Shown: positions 18,465 through 26,399 of the stretch, in pieces | Layout: every line of letters begins with the position of its first letter | How positions within the stretch are numbered: position 1 is the first letter of the stretch | DNA from: Candidatus Intricatilinea gracilis | GTDB lineage: Bacteria > Pseudomonadota > Gammaproteobacteria > Burkholderiales > Burkholderiaceae_C | Length of the DNA: 64,000 nt | Direction of reading: 5' to 3' | Assembly (NCBI GenBank): GCA_016702605.1 | Contig: JADJDQ010000021.1 | Span: forward strand, 1,054,001-1,118,000 | Position numbers and translations under genes: made by a program | Notes under the pieces: generated by a model | Database searches by the model: none | Seen by the model: the letters and a program-made list of their open reading frames with translations, nothing else | What the model was told of the DNA's origin: nothing

Positions 18465-20462
18465 CTACCTCCCCAACAAGCCCTTCAGCTTCTCCTTCAC
18501 CTTGTCCTTGGCGTCCTGCTTGATCTCCTCGCGCCTGGTCTCGATCTTGTTGCCGAGTTTTTCCTTCGCCATCGCGCCGACATCGATCTTCCAGCCGATC
18601 GCGTTCAGCGGCCCGCTCAGCCTGACCGGGATGGTCTGGCCGCGCAGCGCCTGCAGGTCGGCGCCGCCCTGGCCTTCGAGCGTGGCGACGACCGTGGCCT
18701 TGACCAGGTAATCCAGGCGCGAGCCGCCCAGGTCGATGTCGCCGCTGCCGCCAATGCGCATCAGCGGCGTCTTGGCGTCCAGGTCGTCGCTGTGCGCCAC
18801 GCCCTGGCTGATGACGAAGCTGGCGCTCATCTCGCTGAAATCGGTGGCTTCGCTGGTCGCCGCCGTGCCTTTGCCATCACCCCCCGCACCAACGCCGCTG
18901 ACCTGGGCCTTGGCGCGGCGGATGGCCTGGGCGATGTTGATGCCCTTCACGGCGCCGTCGCGCAGCGCGACCTTGGCGCGGCCGGCCAGCGCCTTGGTCA
19001 TGGCGCTCACGGTGGCGCCGCTGGTGCTCACGTCCAGGCTGACGTTGCCGTGGCCGGCCAGGCGGTCGACCTGGGCCAGGTCGGTCAGCAGCGGGGCGAT
19101 GGAGATGGCGGCCAGCTCCTGCTGCAGCGCCACACGCGGCGGGCTGGTGGCGCTGACGCTGGCACTGCCGCTGATGCTGCCTTCGTAGAGCTTGGCGGCG
19201 ATCGGGGCGATGTTGACCTGCCCGCCCGCCGCCTTCAGCCCCACGTTCACCTGGGCGAGCTTCAGGTTCATGAGCTGCAGCGCGCCGATGCGCAGCTGGC
19301 CGCTGGCGTCGAGCTCGCGCAGCGCCGACAGGTCGATCTGCGGCTCGGGGCCGCTGGCCGCGGTGGCGGCAGGTTTCGCCGCGCCGGTGGGGGCCTTGGC
19401 GATGTAGCGGTCGAGGTCGAGCTTGTCGACCTCGGCGTCGAAGACGTAGGCGATCGGCGCCAGGCGCGGCAGGCTGAGCCGGGTCTTGAACTGGCTGTCG
19501 TCGAAGCGCCCGGCAAGCTGGGCGTCGACCCTGCCCTTGCCTGCCAGGGCGACGCTGATGGCGCCCTGGGCCTCGAGCGCCATCGGTTTGCCGCCCGGGC
19601 CGGGCAGGCTGGCGTCGAGCTTCAGGCCTTCGAAGGCCCAGCGCTGCGCGGCGGTCTGGCCCTGGAGTGTGCCGGCCAGCTTGACGCTCATCACCTGGCC
19701 GTCGACCTGGGCGCCGATGTCGAGCTTCAGGCCGGCGAGTGTCACATCGCCTTCGGCTGGACCGAGCGCCAGCGTGCCGTCGAGCTTGATGTCGACCGCG
19801 GCCTTGGGCGCCGTGGCGTCCACATGTGCGGCGAGCGTGATGGGCGTGGTCACCCCCGGCGCGAAGCGGCCGAGCTCGACCCGGGCCTTGCTGAGCGTGA
19901 CGCGGCGCGGCGCTTCGCGGTCGTCCCACACCAGCTTGGCATCGGTGATCGCCACGCCGGCGATGTCCAGGCTCAGCGGCGCGCCGGCGTCCGCCTTGGC
20001 GCTGCCCTTGTCCGCCGCCGGCTTCTCACTGCCGGCCGGTGCATCTTGTGGTGGCGGCTTGGCCAGCAGATCGGCGATCGAGAGTTTGCCGTCGGCGCCG
20101 CGCACCACCTGGGCCTGCAGGCCGTCCAGCACAACGTGGTTCACCTGCAACTGGCGCTGCGTGAGCAGCGGCCACAGCGCCAGGCCGACCTGCGCACCCT
20201 TGATGGATGCGAACTCGGCCTGACTGTTGTCGCGCTCCGATAGCGACACCGCGCCGAGCTTGACGCCCAGCACCGGCCAGATCGACAGCTCGATGCGCCC
20301 GGGGATGGCAAGCGTGCGGTGGTAGTCCTGCTGCACCCTCGCGATGGCCAGTGGCTTGACGTCGTTCGGGTCGAAGCCGAACAGGAGGTAGGTGATGCCC
20401 GCCGCGACCAGCGCAAGCAGGCCGCCCAGGGTGAGGAGTGCGGCTTTGAGTGTTTTGTTCAT
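18465..20462 (-). CDS. AsmA-family protein (outer-membrane/lipid homeostasis)
   Basis: The 665-residue protein starts with a short cytoplasmic segment and one transmembrane helix (ALLTLGGLLALVAAGITYLLF). A long periplasmic AsmA domain follows, with FDPNDVKPLAIARVQQDYHRTLAIPGRIELSIWP at the front and a C-terminal AsmA_2 block (GAVKGINIAQAIRRAKAQVSG) near 500-530. AsmA-like proteins form lipid-conducting bridges between membranes or affect outer-membrane assembly. The ATG at 20462 gives a normal signal-anchor; the upstream frame is non-conserved. It lies 94 nt downstream of the AAA/peptidase gene on the same strand, but no functional link is obvious. Confidence 0.9.
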   Translation of the reverse strand: MNKTLKAALLTLGGLLALVAAGITYLLFGFDPNDVKPLAIARVQQDYHRTLAIPGRIELSIWPVLGVKLGAVSLSERDNSQAEFASIKGAQVGLALWPLLTQRQLQVNHVVLDGLQAQVVRGADGKLSIADLLAKPPPQDAPAGSEKPAADKGSAKADAGAPLSLDIAGVAITDAKLVWDDREAPRRVTLSKARVELGRFAPGVTTPITLAAHVDATAPKAAVDIKLDGTLALGPAEGDVTLAGLKLDIGAQVDGQVMSVKLAGTLQGQTAAQRWAFEGLKLDASLPGPGGKPMALEAQGAISVALAGKGRVDAQLAGRFDDSQFKTRLSLPRLAPIAYVFDAEVDKLDLDRYIAKAPTGAAKPAATAASGPEPQIDLSALRELDASGQLRIGALQLMNLKLAQVNVGLKAAGGQVNIAPIAAKLYEGSISGSASVSATSPPRVALQQELAAISIAPLLTDLAQVDRLAGHGNVSLDVSTSGATVSAMTKALAGRAKVALRDGAVKGINIAQAIRRAKAQVSGVGAGGDGKGTAATSEATDFSEMSASFVISQGVAHSDDLDAKTPLMRIGGSGDIDLGGSRLDYLVKATVVATLEGQGGADLQALRGQTIPVRLSGPLNAIGWKIDVGAMAKEKLGNKIETRREEIKQDAKDKVKEKLKGLLGR

Positions 20463-20556
20463 GGCCCGGCAAGCTTGCCAGCAGTTTGCAATCCTTGCAG
20501 TGTCGGGCTGTGCGGGTCGCCGCGTCGGTCGCCAGCCCGGCCGCTTGCTCGTTACG

Positions 20557-22455
20557 CTACGCCACCTGCAGCTGCCGCCCCGGCAACCGAAACGCCGCCA
20601 GGCGCTGGGCATAGGGATCCAGCTCGTCCTCGGGGCTGCCCAGCGGCAAACCCACCAGGGCGGCAAACCGCGCCGGGGTGACCTGGCCCTTGTCCATCAG
20701 TTCGTCCACCACGGCCAGCAGGGCCTCGCGATGCGTGTCGATCAGCCGCGTGGCGCGGGCGTGTTCGGCCTGCAGCAGTGCCTCGATCGGCGCATTGGTG
20801 GCGTGGGCGTCGGTGCAGACGTTCTCTTCGCTGTCGTTGGACACGTCACTGCGGCCGATGCGCGAGCCCTGACCGAAGTGGCGCAGCATGCGCGCGGCCG
20901 TCTCGGTGGCCTTGCGCAGATCACCTTCGGCGCCACTCGAACTCAACTCCGGCCCGAAGACCAGCAGTTCTGCCGCTCGGCCAGCCAGGCCGGTGCAGAT
21001 GGAATCGAGCAGGTTGCGGCGCGACCAGACCTTGCGCGAGCTGTAGACGTTGTAGCCGCCCTCGAAGCTCGCCACGTGGATCTTGATCTCCTGCGGCGCG
21101 CGGCCGAAGAGCAGGGCGTGCACCAATCCGTGGCCGGCCTCGTGCACCGCCAGCAGGGCGCGGAAGTCGGCATTGCTGCGCTGGCGCAGCCGGTTGATCT
21201 CGAAGGGCGCAGCAATGGCGTGCTGCTGGCCACGCCAGTGCGCAATCAGGCTGCGGCCATCGGCCGTGAGGCCCACGCTGTCGCCGGCCGCGGCACCACT
21301 TTCGAGCGCCCACAACGCTGCCTTGGCCAGGCCGGCGCCGAGGATGGCATGCAGTGACGAAAACAGCGGCCGTGTGCCCTGGGCCGGAAAGACGGCGTTG
21401 GCATAGATCTGCTCGCGCACACTCGCCGCCAGCTCGAAACGCAGGCCGCAGCGGCCCTCTGTCTCGCTGGCATAACGGGCGCAGCTCTGTTCGATCAGCT
21501 GCTCGTAGGCGCGCCGCGGCAGCGACGGGTAGACCACATGCACATTGCCCAGCCGCGCCACCTGCTCGGGCTTGAAGCGCTGATTGAGTGCCTGCTTCAC
21601 ATCGATCACGCTCAGCTTGCACGTGGCCGCGTGGAAGGTGTCGGCATCACTGTCGCAGTCGTCCACGCTGGTGGCCAGGTCCTCGTACAACTCGTCGAGG
21701 TTGCCACACACGAACACCAGCAGGCGGCTGTAGTCGGTCTCCCAGTGCTGCTGTGCCGTTTCACGAAAGGCGCGCAGGCGCTCCTGCACCTGCTCGGGCG
21801 TCCAGGCCATGATCTCCAGCAGCGGTTCATCGAGCTTGAGGTTGCGCTTGAGCTCCTGCGCCTCCCAACTGCTGAGCTTGAAGCGCAGCTGGGCCGTGCA
21901 GGCATCGGCGCGTTCGGCGTCGTAGGCGGCATCGGCGATCGAGGTCTCGATGTCGCCCAGCAGCGACAACGCCGGCGGCAGACGCCCGTCGGACAGCAGC
22001 GCCCAGACGTCCTGGTAACGCTCTACACGCAGCTCGCCACGCTGGGCGTCGATGGTGCGAAAGCGCTGGAACTCGTCCAGCACGAGGATGCCCGGCTCAC
22101 CCTCGCGCACGCCCGAGCGCGCCAGCATGGCCGAGATGCTGTGACCGCTGCGCGTCGAGCCCGCGCCGTTCGAGAAGCCGTCCATCTGCACCTCGACGAA
22201 ACGGTCGTAGTAGCCCAGCAGCTGGGCCAGACGGCGCACCAGCTGGGTCTTGCCGGTGCCGGTCAGACCCCACAGGCACACGATCACCGGCCGCGTCACC
22301 AGCTCGGGCAGCATGGTCCAGGCACGCACCGAATCGATCACGCGGTCGATGATCGTGTCGATGCCGAACAGCTCGGTCTTGAGCTGGGCGGCGATCTGCT
22401 GCAGCTGCAGGTTCTTGTGCGCCAGCTGCTCGCGCAACAACTGTGTCTCACTCAT
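20557..22455 (-). CDS. Soluble AAA+ ATPase fused to an FtsH-type (M41-like) zinc metallopeptidase
   Basis: The 632-residue protein opens with a coiled-coil-like segment (about 5-30), followed by an AAA+ core with Walker A GLTGTGKT (63-70) and Walker B ILVLDE (123-128). The C-terminal third is a zinc peptidase: HEAGH at 438-442 and the probable third ligand D512 in GAEGDLRKATETAARML, both as in FtsH M41 peptidases. Unlike FtsH it has no transmembrane helix, has about 300 residues between ATPase and peptidase, and its ATPase region reads more like a ClpX/RuvB-type module. It probably degrades cytoplasmic substrates in an ATP-dependent way. The upstream small basic protein gene overlaps its start by 8 nt, so they are coupled. 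The start at 22455 (MSETQLLREQ) was chosen because of that overlap and the coiled coil. Confidence 0.85.
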   Translation of the reverse strand: MSETQLLREQLAHKNLQLQQIAAQLKTELFGIDTIIDRVIDSVRAWTMLPELVTRPVIVCLWGLTGTGKTQLVRRLAQLLGYYDRFVEVQMDGFSNGAGSTRSGHSISAMLARSGVREGEPGILVLDEFQRFRTIDAQRGELRVERYQDVWALLSDGRLPPALSLLGDIETSIADAAYDAERADACTAQLRFKLSSWEAQELKRNLKLDEPLLEIMAWTPEQVQERLRAFRETAQQHWETDYSRLLVFVCGNLDELYEDLATSVDDCDSDADTFHAATCKLSVIDVKQALNQRFKPEQVARLGNVHVVYPSLPRRAYEQLIEQSCARYASETEGRCGLRFELAASVREQIYANAVFPAQGTRPLFSSLHAILGAGLAKAALWALESGAAAGDSVGLTADGRSLIAHWRGQQHAIAAPFEINRLRQRSNADFRALLAVHEAGHGLVHALLFGRAPQEIKIHVASFEGGYNVYSSRKVWSRRNLLDSICTGLAGRAAELLVFGPELSSSGAEGDLRKATETAARMLRHFGQGSRIGRSDVSNDSEENVCTDAHATNAPIEALLQAEHARATRLIDTHREALLAVVDELMDKGQVTPARFAALVGLPLGSPEDELDPYAQRLAAFRLPGRQLQVA

Positions 22456-22693
22456 CTTTCTTGTCCTCTCGGCGCAGCAGCTGTTGCAGTGCCACGCGAT
22501 CGGCGCGGCGTTGCGCGCCGCGGCTCTGGATATGTTTGCCTGCGCCGCGCATGCCGCGCTGTGCCAGCGCCCGCGCCACGGGGTCGCGCGCACCGGGTGC
22601 TGCTTCGAGCACCAGCGTCATCGGCTGTTTCATGCGGCGCAATGCCTTGACCCGCCCCTTGTCGAGGGCGCGGGAACGGAGATGTGAACTCAT
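22448..22693 (-). CDS. Small basic protein coupled to the AAA/peptidase gene
   Basis: The 81-residue, arginine- and lysine-rich protein (for example RSRALDKGRVKALRRMKQ and QSRGAQRRADRVALQQLLRREDKKDE) has no domain I recognise. Its 3' end overlaps the start of the AAA/peptidase gene by 8 nt, indicating a common transcript and coupled translation. It could be an adaptor, a substrate or a nucleic-acid-binding partner of the protease. Its ATG lies about 10 nt after the T-rich tail of a terminator-like hairpin, so its expression may depend on read-through. Confidence 0.65.
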   Translation of the reverse strand: MSSHLRSRALDKGRVKALRRMKQPMTLVLEAAPGARDPVARALAQRGMRGAGKHIQSRGAQRRADRVALQQLLRREDKKDE

Positions 22694-22708
22694 ATCGGTT
22701 TCCGAAAA

Positions 22709-22743
22709 GCAAAAGCCCCGGCTCGATGGCTGCGGGGCTTTGC
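22709..22743 (-). terminator. Terminator-like hairpin just before the small basic protein gene
   Basis: Read on the minus strand, CAAAGCCCCG pairs with CGGGGCTTTTG (9-bp core, 12-nt loop), followed by TTTTGCTTTTC. This is a good intrinsic terminator lying only some 16 nt before the start codon at 22693, a position typical of attenuators. The 10-nt AGCCCCGGCT at 22714-22723 can instead pair with AGCCGGGGCT at 22787-22796, which would break the terminator. Confidence 0.6.
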
Positions 22744-22777
22744 TCGCCGCGCGGTCTGAGGCCGTATCTGTGAACAG

Positions 22778-22808
22778 ACACGGTCCAGCCGGGGCTCGGG
22801 AACCGTGT
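22778..22808 (-). promoter_or_regulatory. Upstream leader hairpin competing with the terminator
   Basis: On the minus strand ACACGGT (22802-22808) and ACCGTGT (22778-22784) form a 7-bp stem. Its loop exposes the 10-nt segment that is perfectly complementary to one arm of the terminator at 22709-22743. This gives two mutually exclusive folds, as in classic attenuators. The stop codon of a short leader ORF lies directly upstream of the stem. Confidence 0.5.
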
Positions 22809-22841
22809 TCAGTCGATCGTCGAGATGAACAAGGAGGACAT
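22809..22841 (-). CDS. Possible 10-residue leader peptide (MSSLFISTID)
   Basis: The short ORF has a GGAG 9 nt before its ATG and ends in TGA immediately before the leader hairpin. An in-frame ATG at 22859 would give 16 residues but lacks a ribosome site. A ribosome stalled in it could change the choice between the two hairpins downstream. It contains no run of one amino acid, so classic amino-acid attenuation is not indicated. Real translation is unproven. Confidence 0.3.
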   Translation of the reverse strand: MSSLFISTID

Positions 22842-22897
22842 AGCAGGGATCTCCGTCATGCGGGCGCCGTCGTTGGCGCCTTCAGCAATGGGGCGCG

Positions 22898-22926
22898 ATT
22901 GTGCGAGTTTCGGAGTGGGTGCGCAA
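22898..22926 (-). promoter_or_regulatory. Candidate promoter of the leader/AAA-peptidase transcript
   Basis: On the minus strand TTGCGC and CACAAT are separated by exactly 17 nt, giving an acceptable sigma-70 promoter whose start would be near 22890. A transcript from here would include the leader ORF and both hairpins before the small basic protein gene. The match is moderate and the call depends on the downstream context. Confidence 0.35.
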
Positions 22927-23009
22927 GCGTGCCGAACGGGCTGGCCGTGGAATGGCAGGGCGCACCGCAGTAGCAACACGATGCGCTACCGCGCTAGCCG
23001 CTTGCGGCG

Positions 23010-23513
23010 CCGCACCAGCAGGTTGTGTTGTCGGGCTACGTGCGGGCCGGACCGGCCCTGATTGATGCGCAGTTGTCCTCGCTTGTTGTGCTGCCAGCGT
23101 CAGCGTTCGTGCTCCCCGAATCGCTCGCTGCGCTGACGCACTCAATTTGTGTGATGTCGACTTCACTTGTTGCCCACCTGACTTCGCTCTCTGCCTTGCG
23201 AGCCTGGCTTGTTGCGCAGCCAGACTTGCGCGCTGCGGTTCCAGCCACGACATTTGCGCGGCCGAACCCGTGGAATGCGCCGCCGGACTCGTTGGCCGAG
23301 CTGCCGGATCCAACGAACGGCGCGCCGGACTCGATGAATGCGCCCCCTGTGCGGCATTGGCAGCCTGTCAGCTTCAATGTGCGGTGAGCTGAACCGGACG
23401 AGTGGCCCGCCGGATTCGATGAATGGCCTTCCAGTTTTAATGAACAGGCAGTCGGGCTCAACGACTGGCCTGCCGTTAGCAATGGGTGGCGCGCTTCACT
23501 CGAGGGACGACGC
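23010..23513. repeat. Degenerate 21-nt tandem repeat array, about 24 units
   Basis: Successive 21-nt blocks align without gaps. Examples start at 23283 (CCGGACTCGTTGGCCGAG), 23304 (CCGGATCCAACGAACGGC), 23325 (CCGGACTCGATGAATGCG), 23409 (GCCGGATTCGATGAATGG) and 23451 (GTCGGGCTCAACGACTGG). The shared core is roughly C-GGA-TC-A-TGAATGGC. Because 21 is a multiple of three, every frame shows a 7-residue period, for example PPDSLAE/LPDPTNG/APDSMNA on plus and GAFIESG/APFVGSG/SSANESG on minus. No frame stays open with a sensible start and domain, so I treat it as a repeat and not a gene. It separates the AAA/peptidase leader from the LprI-like genes. Confidence 0.8.
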
Positions 23514-23655
23514 TACGCAACGGCCGGTGCCGGATCGTGCCTGGCCCGCTGCTGCAGGCGTGTGCTGACTATTTGATTGAAACGATCGATCTCCATTGGC
23601 GGTCCTCCTTCGATCTGCCGCACTGCGCTTTGCGTCAGCTGATACCCAACAACAC

Positions 23656-24948
23656 TTAATTGGCGAGAATCATCGTGTGCACGAAGTCGTATTTGAATGT
23701 GCACAAGGGTGTCACGTTGCTGCCGTTCACGCGGTAGATGGTGCGATCGGACATCGGCATCTTGGCGTCGATGTAAATCTTGCCGTCGTGGGCGATAAGC
23801 GTCGCATTCGGGTCGCACCAGTTCTTGCCTTGAATAAACAGCTGATCTCCTGGCTTCTGGCGTAACGCTGTAGCCTTCGCATTTGCCATCGCCAGGTAAT
23901 TGGTGTCGCATCCTCCATATTCAACGATGAACTTGTTCACGCGCACGACGTTATCAATGATGCCATCGTTGTCGAGGTCGACTCTGGCGAGGCCTGGGAC
24001 CATTTTCAGGTAACTGTCATAGCCCAGGTCGGTCAAGTCACCGATCGAATGCTCTTCTGTGAATGAAACTTCCCGGAAATTTCCGTGTTCCACCGCGTCG
24101 CACACCGGATGTAATGACAGTGGCCTGCCGACAACTTTGGGTTCGAGCGTAGAATAGTCGCAGAGCTTTTCTAACTTGCCATTCGCGCGCCATTTGAAAA
24201 GTGATCCCAAGTACGAGAGATGGCGCTGCGTGCCATAGCCGCGGACGAAATTTTCGGTGAGTATGTAATGACGCTGGGCGATTTGCAGCAATCTCTGATT
24301 TTCATTGTGCTCGTCATTCAATTCTCTCGTATTGAATCCTGGTCGACTCAGCCTTCCGATCGAGAAATTCGTGAGCGATGGCCAAGCAGAAGACATGGAA
24401 AAATAGTCTGGCTTTCCATCGTCATCGAGGTCGATCATCAAGTATTCCAATGGCGAGGCCATGGGCCAAGACTCACCGAAGATTCGGTCGAACTCTGCTT
24501 CCTCCGCCTTGCGCCAGGTGCTCTTATCCTCCAAATCGGCAAGTTTGCCTCGATTGCTGGCGGCAACCACCGCGCGGCACGCGTTGATCTCTGTCGCCGT
24601 GAGTGGTGTGCTTGCAGCCGGCGGAACATTTTCTGTGTCACGGACGTCGCTTTGCAGTTCAGTGATTCTATTTTGGTATGCTGATACAAGGCAGTTTGCG
24701 TCGAGGCATTCGCGTCTTTGGGTTGCTAGCCAGTTGCGTTGCATTCTTTTGAGTTCGGCCGTGTCCTCGACGCGCTCGAGCGCTCGGGCATAGTGCCTGG
24801 CCAAGTCTTCGTCGAGTGAAGACAACTTCTGGTCAGTGCAAATCATCCGCTCGGTTGCAGACCTGGCTTTCGTGCAGTCGAAGCTGGCGGCGTACGCCGG
24901 CGTGCTTGCGGCAAACCATACCGCGACCAGACAAAGTAGAGCGCGCAT
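23656..24948 (-). CDS. Secreted LprI-like (lysozyme-inhibitor-type N-terminal domain) protein
   Basis: The 430-residue protein has a signal peptide (ALLCLVAVWFAASTPAYA) and then the LprI-like motif: FDCTKARSATERMICTDQKLSSLDEDLARHYARAL..., with paired cysteines and the L-LD-L pattern. The remaining 330 residues include an Asp-rich ARVDLDNDGIIDN segment that looks like a calcium-binding or FG-GAP-like loop and several cysteines. Function is unknown; LprI-type domains can inhibit lysozyme. It starts 5 nt after a frameshifted paralogue, so the two form a tandem pair. Base composition is AT-richer than flanking genes, suggesting acquisition. Confidence 0.78.
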   Translation of the reverse strand: MRALLCLVAVWFAASTPAYAASFDCTKARSATERMICTDQKLSSLDEDLARHYARALERVEDTAELKRMQRNWLATQRRECLDANCLVSAYQNRITELQSDVRDTENVPPAASTPLTATEINACRAVVAASNRGKLADLEDKSTWRKAEEAEFDRIFGESWPMASPLEYLMIDLDDDGKPDYFSMSSAWPSLTNFSIGRLSRPGFNTRELNDEHNENQRLLQIAQRHYILTENFVRGYGTQRHLSYLGSLFKWRANGKLEKLCDYSTLEPKVVGRPLSLHPVCDAVEHGNFREVSFTEEHSIGDLTDLGYDSYLKMVPGLARVDLDNDGIIDNVVRVNKFIVEYGGCDTNYLAMANAKATALRQKPGDQLFIQGKNWCDPNATLIAHDGKIYIDAKMPMSDRTIYRVNGSNVTPLCTFKYDFVHTMILAN

Positions 24949-24953
24949 GGTAG

Positions 24954-26295
24954 TCAATTTGGTAGTTGGCGGTAGGCTGGACTGGCGCGGAAGACTCTCT
25001 GATACTTGTACTCGCAAAGCAGCGTGGCCTTGGTGCTATCCAATTGATAGATCCTGCGGTCGCCTTCGAAGTCATGGCTTTCGAGGTAGGCAATGCCATC
25101 GTGCTCGAGCATGTTCAACCTCTTACCGCACTTGTCATTGACGAGGTGGTCGATGAGCAGCTTGTTGAGAGGCGTATCCAGGATCTCAGTGCCATCGTCG
25201 CTGACAATTGCCAAATAATTACTATGACATCCAGGTCCACGCCCGGAATAGCTCGACCCATCGACCCGAATGATCGATTCAACGTCCATCATTATCAAGA
25301 TCTGCCCTTGCCATGCCGGGCTTCGCAAACACATCGGTGAAAATATCTCGGGGAAGCGCATCGATCGAATGTGCATGAGGATATTCAATGCCAACCGTCT
25401 TGTTTGCCTGGTCGGCCTTGCATACATGATGGATGGAGTTTGGCATCAAGGTGATTGCCGGGTCGATTTCCTCGAAGTCACACAGCCGCTCCAAGTTCCC
25501 GCCGGTTCGCCACATCCAGAGCGACCCTGGCAGCAATCCGTAGTCGTAGCGCTCGGAGAGTACATAGTAACGACTTGCGATCTGCAAGACACTGATCATG
25601 TCATTGCCTCTTTCAAAGTCATCAACTATTTCGGTTTTTGCGCCCTTGACATTCCTGCGAGCAACTGCAATGGCTGACATGCCGTCCCGAATTGCGACAA
25701 GCATATGATCAAGCGTGCCGTCGTCGTCGATATCAATGGACCAATACGAGTTGAAGTCGTAAATGCCAAGAGATGAACCGAAGATCTCATCAAATTCAAG
25801 TGCGTTTGGCAGCGGGTAGTTTGTCTGCACTCTCAGGTCGCGAAGATTAGAATTATTGGCGTAGTCGACAACGTTTTGGCAGGCAGCGTTCTCGGCTGCG
25901 GTCAGTGGCGTTGTGGCAAGCGGCGGAACGGGGATCCATCGGTTGAGGTCTTCGATATCCTCCAGGCGTCGTCCGTAGACATGCAAGAGACATTCGATAG
26001 TGGTACAGATGTTTCGCCTCTTGCTCAACCAATCGCGCTGCTGCCTTCTTAGTTCATCTGCATCACTGGCGAGCTCCAGCGCCTGGGTATATGCCAATGC
26101 AAGCGAATCGTCTAAGGCCGAGACGATCGGGTTGCTGCAAATCAGACGCTCGACCGTAGTTCTCGCCTTGCCGCAATCGAAACTCGCCGCCACTACAGGT
26201 GCAGCAAGTAGTGCGCTCGCCATCACGGCGGCAATTGCGCTTCGTGCCGCGTGTATCAGCCAGGCGTATGGTGCTGCCGGGTTTGTTGGTTTCAT
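24954..26295 (-). pseudogene. Frameshifted paralogue of the LprI-like secreted protein
   Basis: The frame starting at 26295 has a good ribosome site (AAGGAAAGG), a signal peptide and an LprI-like motif (FDCGKARTTVERLICSNPIVSALDDSLALAYTQAL). It stops at 25279 right after MARADLDNDGR. The next frame continues at once with ESIIRVDGSSYSGRGPGCHSNYLA down to 24954, matching the C-terminal half of the neighbouring intact paralogue. Removing one base of the TT in CGTTGAATC (plus strand about 25281-25282) restores a single reading of about 446 codons. Either this is a recent pseudogene or a one-base sequencing error. Confidence 0.75.
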
Positions 26296-26399
26296 ACCTT
26301 TCCTTCCCTGATTCGTTTATGAAACTTGGCCGGTGCGTCGCTGCACCGGCCTGACACCACGCCGCCTGTCTCGGCTTTTGGTGGCTGGCTGCCTGGTGG

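Noticed and set aside
18411..20243. 610-codon plus-strand open frame opposite the AsmA gene
   Set aside because: Antisense shadow; no recognisable domain and extreme Gly/Leu/Arg bias.
23036..23482. Heptapeptide-repeat protein gene on the minus strand
   Set aside because: The repeat period gives repeated peptides in several frames; this one has no ribosome site, signal or conserved residues to prefer it.
23010..23513. CRISPR-like array
   Set aside because: Units are contiguous 21-mers with no spacers and poor identity, and there are no cas genes.
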